A stretch of 59,059 nucleotides of DNA from Synechococcales cyanobacterium GL140_1_metabinner_5_sub. Lineage in GTDB: Bacteria > Cyanobacteriota > Cyanobacteriia > Cyanobacteriales > Chamaesiphonaceae. The notes under the pieces were generated by a model. It worked only from the letters and a program-made list of their open reading frames with translations, was not told the DNA's origin and ran no database searches. Positions 34,701 to 41,986 of this stretch are shown one piece after another. Numbering within the stretch: the stretch's first letter is position 1; every line of letters starts with the position of its first letter. Made by a program: the position numbers and the translations under genes. The DNA lies in the NCBI GenBank assembly GCA_025359065.1, contig JANYHM010000119.1, forward strand, positions 1-59,059, read 5' to 3'.

Positions 34701-37233
34701 TGCCAATACTGAAACCTCTGGGCTAGCTAACGATCGCACAAATATTAAAGGAGCTACTTTATGGGGTCTGGGCAATTACCTGATGGCTTTACACAGCGCT
34801 CGCACTCTTGGTGTGATTGATAACAAGGATTTTGATGTCCGCGTGCGCAACCTCTTGGGCACAGTCGCTCAATTACCCTTATCGATGAATGAACTGCCTC
34901 ATAGAGGTTACAATACCTGGTCTCTCCAACCCGTAGATTATGGTAATAACCCCACACCCGATGGCACTGGCTGGTCGGGGCTAGACATTGGCCGAATGAT
35001 GACAGCTTTACACACCATCAAAAACTGCTATCCCGGCTATACCGAGGCGATCGACAAAATAGCCTTAGATTGGTCTTATTTGCGTATAGCCAATAATGGC
35101 TTACTGAACAAAGCCAATATGGTTAGAGATACCCGTGGGCGCATGGTGCCTCGAATTGAACCAGAAACCCGTTTAGGCTATGAAGAATATGCGGCCAGAG
35201 CTTTCCAACTATGGGGCTTCGATATGCGTCAGGCTGCGGTAGGTGGCACTTATACCACAGTGAATGTAGAAGGTGAAGCGATTCCCACTCAGCGTAATCG
35301 TCCAGAAATCAAAGAGAAAGCATTACTTTATACCGTGAGTACACCTTTTCTGCTCTATGGTTTGGAGTATGGTTTCGATCCCAAAATGCGATCATTGGTA
35401 ACACCAATGCTGAAAGCTGAGGCCAATCGCTATCAGCGCACCAATCTTTTAACTGCCTCGGCCACCATGTTGATCGAAGAATCACCTTATGTTGTACATA
35501 GTACTTTAGTAGGCAAGGGTGAAGCTTGGGCAACTCTCAGCGATACGGGTCAAAGTCTGCCCGATTCCCGAATTGTCAGTACGGCTACCGCTTTTGGTTG
35601 GTCTGCACTTTTTCCCAGTAATGCTTATGCCAAAGAACTCCGAGAAACTGTTCTAGATATTTACAGCAGATTTACTGGCTTCTATGAAGGCTTCTATGAA
35701 AAAACTGGTAAGCCTACATTATCTTCTAGTGGTACTACCAATGCTTTGATTTTAGAATCTCTTTTGTATAAAGTGACCGGGCAAGAACCTTTAGTCCGCC
35801 CTCAAACAACCTTTAACTCAGCTTGGTGGCAGGCCGTGAGAGTGGGAGATTCGGGCAAAGGTTTGCCCCGCATAGCTCAACCCACCGTGAAGTTTGTAAC
35901 AGACCAAGCTAGCTCCTATTGGGCCGCAGCTAATGATATTGCCACTGTGCCATTAACAATTCCAAGTACTCAGGCAGTAATACCAACACCTGTTGCTACG
36001 CCGATTATTCCAGCAGTAGTACCAACACCTGTTGCTACACCGATAACTCAGCCAGTTCTGCTATTGGCTAAAAGCTCCGATTTACCACTTATAAGTGCAG
36101 AAGATCGACAAATAGCCCACACAGCTTGGCAGTACTTTGTGCGTAACCGTAATGCTCAAACTGGTTTAGTAAGCGCTGTTAGTGACTACCCCTGGACAAC
36201 TTTATGGGATCAAGGCAGTGTATTGATGGCAATACATTCTGCTCGACAATTGGGGATTTTATCGCCAGAGCAATTTAAGTCATGGATGGACACCATTTTA
36301 AATACTTTAGCCAAAGTACCATTACCATCTACCAAACTTCCAAACAAGGCATATAGTACCCAAACAGCAGAAATGCGCAAGTTGAATAATAGCCCAGACC
36401 CTCAAGGTCAAAGTGGCACATCAGCTTTGGATACAGCTCGTTTAATGACTGCTCTGCATATTATTAAAAAACATCATCTGCAATACCGCGATCTCGTTCA
36501 AAAAATTGTGGCTCGCTGGGAAATCAAAAGCCTGGTGAAAGAAGAATGGTTGGCTGGGGTAATTTTTTCCAAAGGTAAACCTTATTCTACCCAAGAAGGG
36601 CGTTTAGGCTATGAGCAATATGCTGCTCAAGGATTAAAGCTTTGGGGGATAGAAGCTTTTAACGCTCTCCACAAAACCCCCATTCGACGTGTGAAAATTG
36701 AAGGTGTCTCGTTGGAAGTTGATCAGCGAGATCAAAAAAACTCTGGAGCGGGCAATTACCTAACTAACGAACCCTATCTGCTTTGGGGTCTGGAGATGGG
36801 TTGGCCAGATCACGTTAAACCTCAAGTTCAAGCTCTGTTAGATGTCCAAGAAAAGCGGTTTAAACGCACTGGTATACTGACCGCTGTAAATGAAGGCTCG
36901 ATTAACCAGCCACCTTACTTTTTGTACTATAGCGTCTACGCTAATGGCCAAGAATGGACAGCGATTACCCCTAGTGGAAAAGCCTATCCAGATCTGCATT
37001 TCATTAGCACCAAAGCAGCTTTTGGTTGGTCAGTTTTGCTGCCAGATAATGATTATACTAACAAATTAAGGTCAGCCATCCAAAATTTAGCGGTTCCTGA
37101 ACGGGGATTCTATGCTGGGCGTTATGAAAAGTCCAAATTGGGGAATAACACAGTTATGGATGCAAATACTAATGCCGTCATTTTAGAGAGTCTCTTATAT
37201 GCAGCAAAAGGAAACACCCCTCTAATCGATTAA
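31771..37233 (+). CDS. Giant exported protein with four DUF3131 repeats
   Basis: An 1820-residue protein. A basic N-terminus is followed by a hydrophobic segment (residues 36-56), so it is exported or anchored. Four DUF3131 domains follow at about 75-450, 525-910, 955-1345 and 1440-1820. Pro-rich linkers separate 1 from 2 (451-517) and 3 from 4 (1390-1434, with a 13-residue repeat). Domains 1 and 2 are nearly identical in long stretches, so they are a recent duplication. The paired acidic motif is TEDNID at Glu341 and Glu799, but ATMLIE at 1231-1236 in domain 3 and NEGSIN in domain 4. The WD aspartate (113, 571, 1480) is Gly999 in domain 3. Start may also be GTG 31786. It ends 18 bases before the GT2 gene. 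Confidence 0.88.
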   Translation: MGAKIVFKIRRILQYWWKYRIQRGIRNDYPRWVRYTALFLIGAWVQLWLPAMMPQMSLAEQVPQTPCDNITNPLTPEEEAQARLAWAYFAKNYQPETGFTNSAGGYPSGSLWDIGNYLMALNSARWLNLIEQKEFDEKLNKFLTSMGKIELFENSLPNKVYHAATGQMVDYGNKPVEKGIGWSALDIGRILAALHVVRVCHPQYNDWIKGTLARWQIARSIKDGMLYGATVLPDKKTLLVQEGRLGYEEYAARGYELWGFKAPKAASWQPSKEVDIYGIKIPVDERDYQSTNANNYVVSESFILDGIEFGLDEKLADYAKKVLKIQELRYKKTGQLTAVTEDNIDRPPYFLYNTIYSNGVAWATINEKNEPYPDLRTISTKAAFGWRYLYPENPYTHKVFEAVKELKSPNGDGFVAGQYEVTKQPNKSLTGNTNGLILEILYYKAIGNQPLVKQTLGQKRPASAKIPKKPAVAPPPKPKPEVAPPRLNTQVAPPPPPPDTPPKPVFVPTLRRQPTVAQPDSANACTRIIAPLTAEEQIYAEDAWQYFVKNYQQKTGFMNSAGGYPSGSLWDMGNYLMALNSARSLNLIEQKEFDEKLNKFLTTFGKVQLFEDSLPNKVYHAGNAQMVDYGNKPVEKGIGWSALDIGRMLAAFHVIRSCQPQYAPWLKGIVDRWQVARSIQDGMLYGATVLPDKKTLLVQEGRLGYEEYATRGYELWGFKAPKAASLQPLKFVDIYGVKIPVDVRDYQTTNANNYVVSESYILDGIEFGLKGEIADYAARLLQVQERRYRSTGQLTAVTEDNIDKAPYFIYNTVYSNGVAWAAINEKNELYDDLRTISTKAAFGWRYLFPTNTYAKQVFDVVKDLRSPKNDGFFAGQYEKTKQPNKSLTANTNGLILEILHFKALGNQPLVNKYIAPISNNLPVIIATPIAPIESPVNNSPRENSPYREPTPSSCPALAKPLGVIDKRYAQAAWSYFSANTETSGLANDRTNIKGATLWGLGNYLMALHSARTLGVIDNKDFDVRVRNLLGTVAQLPLSMNELPHRGYNTWSLQPVDYGNNPTPDGTGWSGLDIGRMMTALHTIKNCYPGYTEAIDKIALDWSYLRIANNGLLNKANMVRDTRGRMVPRIEPETRLGYEEYAARAFQLWGFDMRQAAVGGTYTTVNVEGEAIPTQRNRPEIKEKALLYTVSTPFLLYGLEYGFDPKMRSLVTPMLKAEANRYQRTNLLTASATMLIEESPYVVHSTLVGKGEAWATLSDTGQSLPDSRIVSTATAFGWSALFPSNAYAKELRETVLDIYSRFTGFYEGFYEKTGKPTLSSSGTTNALILESLLYKVTGQEPLVRPQTTFNSAWWQAVRVGDSGKGLPRIAQPTVKFVTDQASSYWAAANDIATVPLTIPSTQAVIPTPVATPIIPAVVPTPVATPITQPVLLLAKSSDLPLISAEDRQIAHTAWQYFVRNRNAQTGLVSAVSDYPWTTLWDQGSVLMAIHSARQLGILSPEQFKSWMDTILNTLAKVPLPSTKLPNKAYSTQTAEMRKLNNSPDPQGQSGTSALDTARLMTALHIIKKHHLQYRDLVQKIVARWEIKSLVKEEWLAGVIFSKGKPYSTQEGRLGYEQYAAQGLKLWGIEAFNALHKTPIRRVKIEGVSLEVDQRDQKNSGAGNYLTNEPYLLWGLEMGWPDHVKPQVQALLDVQEKRFKRTGILTAVNEGSINQPPYFLYYSVYANGQEWTAITPSGKAYPDLHFISTKAAFGWSVLLPDNDYTNKLRSAIQNLAVPERGFYAGRYEKSKLGNNTVMDANTNAVILESLLYAAKGNTPLID
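31990..34503 (+). repeat. Tandem duplication of DUF3131 domains 1 and 2
   Basis: The coding DNA for domain 1 (about 31990-33120) and domain 2 (about 33350-34503) is alike at most positions, with third-base changes dominating. For example the stretch for DGMLYGATVLPDKKTLLVQE is the same in both. They are separated by a Pro-rich linker built on repeats of GCTCCACCGCC. Confidence 0.75.
35974..36051 (+). repeat. 39-base tandem repeat in the domain 3-4 linker
   Basis: Two near-identical 39-base units begin at 35974 and 36013 and encode AVIPTPVATPIIP and AVVPTPVATPITQ. They lengthen a flexible proline/threonine linker and could change length by slippage. Confidence 0.8.
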
Positions 37234-37251
37234 TTTTTTGCACTAACTATC

Positions 37252-39261
37252 ATGATAACTTTAACCTCTAAACCACCTAGCCTTGATACCTCAAATAGAA
37301 AGCTGTCTGTCTTTCCGGGGAATTCGCGATCATTTTTAAAACGACGCACAATGTTATTCCGTTATTTTGCTGAAATTAACTTACTATTGGGGTTTTGGTA
37401 TTTGCAATGGCGGGTCTGCAATTCTCTTAATTATGATGCTTTGTGGTTAGCAGTACCTTTGCTGTTAGCCGAAATTTACAGCTACATTGGTGGAGTCTTA
37501 TTTACCTTGGGCATGTGGCGACCGATCGAACGACAAACTAAGCCTTTAGAAGAAATGTCTCCAGCTTTACCAGCTACTGACTGGCCGACCTTGGATGCTT
37601 TTATCACTTGCTATAATGAATCGGCCACAATGGTCGAGACTACCGCTCGAGCTGCTCTGGCGATAGATTATCCAGTTACTAAGCTCATTGTCTATATTCT
37701 AGATGATGGAAACTCTCAACAAATGCGCGAGATGGCTCAACGGCTTTGTATAGAAGATCTGCAGTCTCCACTGTTACGAGCTGCCGCTGAACAGATCCAA
37801 ACAGAACGGCAAGAACTAATCGATCGTCTAGATATGTTACAACAGCTCATGCCTGATACGTATGCTGCTGAAAAGTTCTTGGCCACAGCCATTTCCCACA
37901 ACCAAACAGAATCTTTGAGTACCCGGTTTTTGCAAAATTTTCATCAGTTATTATTACTAAAAGAGCAAAAATATGCAACTGTGGAAGCTCAGGTGCAAGC
38001 TGAACAAGAGCGACTAAAACAAGCTATCCTCCACAAACAAATAGAACTGAGTGGATTGGCTCGTTGTCGTTATATTGCTAGACCTAAACCAGCCGGAAAG
38101 CCGCATCATGCCAAGGCAGGTAATATTAACCATGCAATCTTTGCTGGCGAGACTACTGGTGAATTCATTATAACTTTAGATGCCGATCACATTCCCAAAC
38201 CACAGTTTCTGAAACATGTCTTGCCCTATTTTGTGACCTACAATTCTTGGAATGGTAAGTACGAAAGTAATCGGATTGCTCTAGTACAGACCCCTCAAGA
38301 CTTTTCTAACCTGCCACCAGGTGACCCATATGGACATCAAGCTCATCTATTCTATGGTCCAATTCAACAGGGTAAGGATGGCTTGAATTCGGCATTTTAT
38401 ACTGGTACCAATGCAGTATTGCGGCGAGAGGCGATCGTCAATACTGGTTTGAAATACTTTGCCCAAGCTTATGCTCAAGACGAGAAAAGTCTAGATGAAT
38501 TTGACTTAATAGGTGGGGTTTCCAGCAGCAGTATTACTGAGGATATGAATACAGCGATGCGTTTACATGCCGCAGGTTGGCAATCCATTTACCATAATGA
38601 GCTACTGGCGATCGGCCTCGCTCCAGACGACCTCAGTTCAACCTTGCAGCAGCGTTTACGTTGGGCACAAGGAACTATTCAGGTAATGACTCAAGAAAAT
38701 CCATTAACCAAACCAGGATTGTCTTTTTGGCAGCGACTTCAGTATTTCCAGACAATGTATAGCTACTTTTCCGGCTTTGCAATGGTAGTTTTTCTAATTT
38801 GTCCAATCATCTTCTTTTTTACTGGCACTGTGCCAGTGACAGCTTATGGAAATGACTTTGTACGGCATTTCTTGCCCGCCTTCATTTTTAACAGAGTGAC
38901 TTTTTTGATTATTGGTTGGGGGATACCTGCACGAGAGTTATGGCGGTCAGAGCAATATGCTCTCTCTTTATTCCCGCTGTTTATTCAGGCGGTGTGGAGT
39001 GTCATCAGCAAGCGCTCAATTCATTTTAAAGTCACTCCTAAAGAGCGTCAGTCCGGTGTGTATTTTAACTTAATCAAGCCTCAACTGATTATTTTTGGCT
39101 TTACTATTCTGGGGATGTCTTGGAGTTTAGGATTATTTATCCTTGGTCAACTAACTGATCCGTTTGTTTACCTAGTTAATGCTAGCTGGTCAATTTATAA
39201 CCTGTCATTGCTCTGGTCTGTAATTGGTGCAGCCACATGGAAGCCTGAATCAACTAAGTAA
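37252..39261 (+). CDS. Family 2 processive glycosyltransferase, BcsA/cellulose synthase-like, no PilZ domain
   Basis: A 669-residue inner-membrane polysaccharide synthase. Two to three N-terminal helices (40-90) precede the GT-A domain: DDG at 151-153, DAD at 310-312, ITED with the catalytic aspartate at 428-431, and QQRLRW at 466-471, the QxxRW translocation motif. About four further helices follow (490-660). There is no C-terminal PilZ domain, so direct c-di-GMP activation as in BcsA is not expected. An extra block of about 105 residues (162-270), rich in Glu, Gln and Leu and probably coiled coil, sits between DDG and DAD. The product is likely a beta-linked glucan or mannan, not proven to be cellulose. 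Confidence 0.9.
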   Translation: MITLTSKPPSLDTSNRKLSVFPGNSRSFLKRRTMLFRYFAEINLLLGFWYLQWRVCNSLNYDALWLAVPLLLAEIYSYIGGVLFTLGMWRPIERQTKPLEEMSPALPATDWPTLDAFITCYNESATMVETTARAALAIDYPVTKLIVYILDDGNSQQMREMAQRLCIEDLQSPLLRAAAEQIQTERQELIDRLDMLQQLMPDTYAAEKFLATAISHNQTESLSTRFLQNFHQLLLLKEQKYATVEAQVQAEQERLKQAILHKQIELSGLARCRYIARPKPAGKPHHAKAGNINHAIFAGETTGEFIITLDADHIPKPQFLKHVLPYFVTYNSWNGKYESNRIALVQTPQDFSNLPPGDPYGHQAHLFYGPIQQGKDGLNSAFYTGTNAVLRREAIVNTGLKYFAQAYAQDEKSLDEFDLIGGVSSSSITEDMNTAMRLHAAGWQSIYHNELLAIGLAPDDLSSTLQQRLRWAQGTIQVMTQENPLTKPGLSFWQRLQYFQTMYSYFSGFAMVVFLICPIIFFFTGTVPVTAYGNDFVRHFLPAFIFNRVTFLIIGWGIPARELWRSEQYALSLFPLFIQAVWSVISKRSIHFKVTPKERQSGVYFNLIKPQLIIFGFTILGMSWSLGLFILGQLTDPFVYLVNASWSIYNLSLLWSVIGAATWKPESTK

Positions 39262-39379
39262 TATTTCTACTTTTATTGTTTGAGGCTTGCTATGTGTTTC
39301 TTTTTCTCTGTAATCGGGCATTCTAAGTTGAATCTACCCTTTGTAAGTAATTAGCTCTATTTATGTCGAGGTATGAGAA

Positions 39380-39733
39380 GTGAGTTCTGAGGTAAAAGTA
39401 TTACGACCAGTTGGTATCTTGAATGCAACTTGTGCCAATAAGCTTCGTGAAATGATTGGTGATTTTATACAGGCGAAGCAGGTGAATATTCTAATTGACT
39501 GTGCGGGCATTGAGTTTATGGATAGTATGGGTTTGAGCTGTCTCATTATGTCCTTAAAAAAAGTGCGTATAGCCGGAGGTAGCCTTGCACTCACCAATAC
39601 TAATAGTCAAATTCGACTTCTTTTAGAAGTTGCTGCTTTGGAAGATTCATTTAAGATGAATGCTGAAAGCCTAGTAGTGATTAAAACAACTAACTGGAAA
39701 AACGAACCAATATTTTATTTGGAGAACTTATAA
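39380..39733 (+). CDS. STAS-domain anti-sigma-factor antagonist 1
   Basis: A 117-residue single STAS domain starting at GTG 39380 with GAGG upstream. The phosphorylatable serine is Ser49 in EFMDSMGLSCL, as in SpoIIAA/RsbV. Phosphorylation by an RsbW-like kinase would release the antagonist from its partner, and a PP2C phosphatase would reverse it. The last 25 residues (after EDSFKMNAESLV) differ from the usual STAS ending and from the next gene. It is a tandem paralogue of the gene at 39825, about 90 bases away. Confidence 0.9.
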   Translation: MSSEVKVLRPVGILNATCANKLREMIGDFIQAKQVNILIDCAGIEFMDSMGLSCLIMSLKKVRIAGGSLALTNTNSQIRLLLEVAALEDSFKMNAESLVVIKTTNWKNEPIFYLENL

Positions 39734-39824
39734 TTAACAGACTAAACTCTCTAGATCTAAAAAGTCTTGATTTAGAGAAAACCTAATGATAACCAATCAA
39801 TAATTACATATTTCAGGTGATAAA

Positions 39825-40151
39825 ATGAGTTCAGATATTAAAGTGGTAAGACCTCTAGGTATTTTAGACAGTATTTGCGGCAATCAACTCCGTCGAGACG
39901 TTGGAGATTTACTAGAGTCTAAGCAAGTCAATATTTTAGTTGATTGTCAAGAAGTCGAGTTCATGGATAGCTCTGGTTTGAGTTGCTTAATCATGACCTT
40001 AAAAAATGTACGTGCTAGTGGAGGGGATTTAGCTCTTAGCAAGATTAACGGTCAAGTAAGGCTTTTATTAGAATTGACAGCCATGGACAACATTTTCAAG
40101 GTTTATGATAGCATTGAAGAGTTCAGCCAAAGCATTTTTACTTTGAATTAA
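39825..40151 (+). CDS. STAS-domain anti-sigma-factor antagonist 2
   Basis: A 108-residue STAS protein, clearly a paralogue of the upstream gene (same length core, shared KQVNIL, EFMDS, GLSCLIM). The phosphosite is Ser49 in EFMDSSGLSCL. Both proteins could compete for the RsbW-like kinase at 41564 with different affinities. A strong hairpin closes the unit at 40183-40227. Confidence 0.9.
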   Translation: MSSDIKVVRPLGILDSICGNQLRRDVGDLLESKQVNILVDCQEVEFMDSSGLSCLIMTLKNVRASGGDLALSKINGQVRLLLELTAMDNIFKVYDSIEEFSQSIFTLN

Positions 40152-40182
40152 CGATTAATTGTTAATTCAAACTCTATTTACG

Positions 40183-40227
40183 AAAAGCCGCAAGATAAAT
40201 TTTGGGGATGTATATCTTGCGGCTTTT
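40183..40227. terminator. Bidirectional intrinsic terminator
   Basis: A perfect 15-bp stem, AAAAGCCGCAAGATA at 40183-40197 and its complement at 40213-40227, is GC-rich in the middle and has A/T runs on both outer ends. It lies between the convergent STAS-2 and receiver-PP2C genes and can stop transcription from both sides. Confidence 0.85.
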
Positions 40228-40246
40228 ACAATCTTTGCATTATCTG

Positions 40247-41401
40247 CTAAACACTAAATTTAACTTGTACCAGTGAACAATCATCGTCAAAATGCCCCGA
40301 CGCACTAGTTTTACAGATAGAATCTAATATTTCTTTAACATTAATATTAGTAGATTTATTCAAGATAGCAATATTTTTGCTGAATCCTTGCATATCTCCC
40401 ATTTGACCGCTAGCTGTAATAAATTCATAAATACCATCACTAAAAATATATAAGGTACTACCAGTTTGAACAAGATGAGTGCCTTCAGTGAAAATTGATT
40501 CAGCAAACACCCCGATTGGAGAACCTCGTGTTTTTAAAGATTTTATAGGTAAAGTTTCCTCATTAGTAATTAGCAGTGCTGCTGGATGTCCAGCACTAGC
40601 ATAGGTCAAAATTTTTGTCCGACGATGATAGACCCCATACCACATTGTGAAGTAACGAGAATTATGCTCATTCATTTGAAAGGCTTCATTCAAAACTCGT
40701 AAAACATTAATTGGTCGGTGAAAATCGAGATCGGGTAAAGATTGAGAACGTAGTGCATTTTGAATGATCGCTGAGGGTAATGCAGCGCCTAAACCATGCC
40801 CAGACACATCTAATAAGTAAACTACTAAGTGGTCAGTGTCTAACCAGAAATAGTCGAAACAGTCTCCACCCAACTGACGGGATGGGATAAACTGGCTGTC
40901 GATGCTAATGTCACCTGTGATGGGCATGGGTAGTAGCGATCGTACATATTCTGCTGCTTCTAGCAATTCTGCTTCCATTTGCTGCTTTTGGGTTTGCAAA
41001 TCAGCAGCCAACTTTTTCATATCCTCAGCCGATTGATATAAACGTAATCCAGCTCTCACCCTAGCTTTTAACTCTGCAACATCGATCGGCTTAGTTAAAA
41101 AGTCATCAGCTCCAGCATCCAAACCTTCTACTCTATCTTTGATTTCGGAGCGGGAGGTCAGTAATATAAAAAAAGTAGTTGATAATTCTACGGTAGCCTT
41201 AATCTGCCGACAGACCTCTAAGCCATCCATGCCATCCATCAACCAATCACAAATAATTAAAGAGGGGTGAATACTCTTTGCCGTAATTAACCCCTCTTCA
41301 CCACTGTGAGCAGTGATTACTTCATAATTTTGCTCTTGAAGTGTCCGCTTTAAAACGATCCGAATTACGGGATCGTCGTCAATAATAAGAATAGGAGCCA
41401 T
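40247..41401 (-). CDS. Response regulator with PP2C (SpoIIE/RsbU-like) output
   Basis: A 384-residue two-domain protein. The receiver (residues 1-125) has the acidic pocket IIDDD and phosphoacceptor Asp52 in IICDWLMDG, then LLTS and the lysine of LTKP. A coiled-coil link (140-170) leads to a PP2C phosphatase of RsbU type (residues 175-384): GGDCFDYFWL, LLDVSGHGLGAALPS, GSPIGVFAES, FSDGIYEF and GHFDDDCSLV. It should dephosphorylate the STAS proteins when its receiver is phosphorylated. It is divergent from the RsbW-like gene and convergent with STAS-2. The hybrid kinase at 41957 is a candidate input. Confidence 0.92.
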   Translation of the reverse strand: MAPILIIDDDPVIRIVLKRTLQEQNYEVITAHSGEEGLITAKSIHPSLIICDWLMDGMDGLEVCRQIKATVELSTTFFILLTSRSEIKDRVEGLDAGADDFLTKPIDVAELKARVRAGLRLYQSAEDMKKLAADLQTQKQQMEAELLEAAEYVRSLLPMPITGDISIDSQFIPSRQLGGDCFDYFWLDTDHLVVYLLDVSGHGLGAALPSAIIQNALRSQSLPDLDFHRPINVLRVLNEAFQMNEHNSRYFTMWYGVYHRRTKILTYASAGHPAALLITNEETLPIKSLKTRGSPIGVFAESIFTEGTHLVQTGSTLYIFSDGIYEFITASGQMGDMQGFSKNIAILNKSTNINVKEILDSICKTSASGHFDDDCSLVQVKFSV

Positions 41402-41563
41402 GTCATTTACTCAAAGAATTTTTACCCCAGTTTACCCTGTAAGAGAGAAGACTACCCATCATTTAGCTAAAATAGGCTTAATTTAAGTCAATATGGTATA
41501 AACTTTGGAAAGTTCTGAGATAAAACCATATCACTAGTGCATAATTAATTACTTAGTAACAAC

Positions 41564-41986
41564 GTGGACAATCAATTTTCTCTACAGGTTAAAACAGACT
41601 TAAACGTTTTGCCATCAGTCCTCACCTGGTTCAATGCAAACCATCCAGCACCGATACCAGAGAATATTTGGATCAAATGTCAAACAGCTTTGGCAGAAGG
41701 CTTGACCAATACGATTCGTCATGCCCACAGAGATCTAGATACTAATACTCCTATTTTAATTGAAGTATCAGTATTCACTGGTACCTTAGAGATCCGGATT
41801 TGGGATCATGGACCAGCTTTCGACTTGACACAGCAACTAGCAACTACAGCAGATTTCATTGACCAAAATCAAATTGGAGGGCGTGGTTTATACCTCATTC
41901 AACGTCTCTGCGACGATTTCAGTTATTCCCGATCAGCTGATCAGCACAATTGTTTATTACTGGTCAAGCACTTTGACCCGACTTAG
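41564..41986 (+). CDS. RsbW-like anti-sigma-factor serine kinase
   Basis: A 140-residue GHKL-fold kinase starting at GTG 41564. The N-box is [16 protein letters not shown] with Glu45 and Asn49, the G1 box WDHGPAFD and the G2 box [10 protein letters not shown]. Proteins of this family phosphorylate STAS antagonists and bind sigma factors or other targets. It completes a four-gene partner-switching set with the STAS genes and the PP2C gene. No sigma factor gene is next to it. Its 3' end overlaps the convergent hybrid kinase by 30 bases. Confidence 0.9.
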   Translation: MDNQFSLQVKTDLNVLPSVLTWFNANHPAPIPENIWIKCQTALAEGLTNTIRHAHRDLDTNTPILIEVSVFTGTLEIRIWDHGPAFDLTQQLATTADFIDQNQIGGRGLYLIQRLCDDFSYSRSADQHNCLLLVKHFDPT

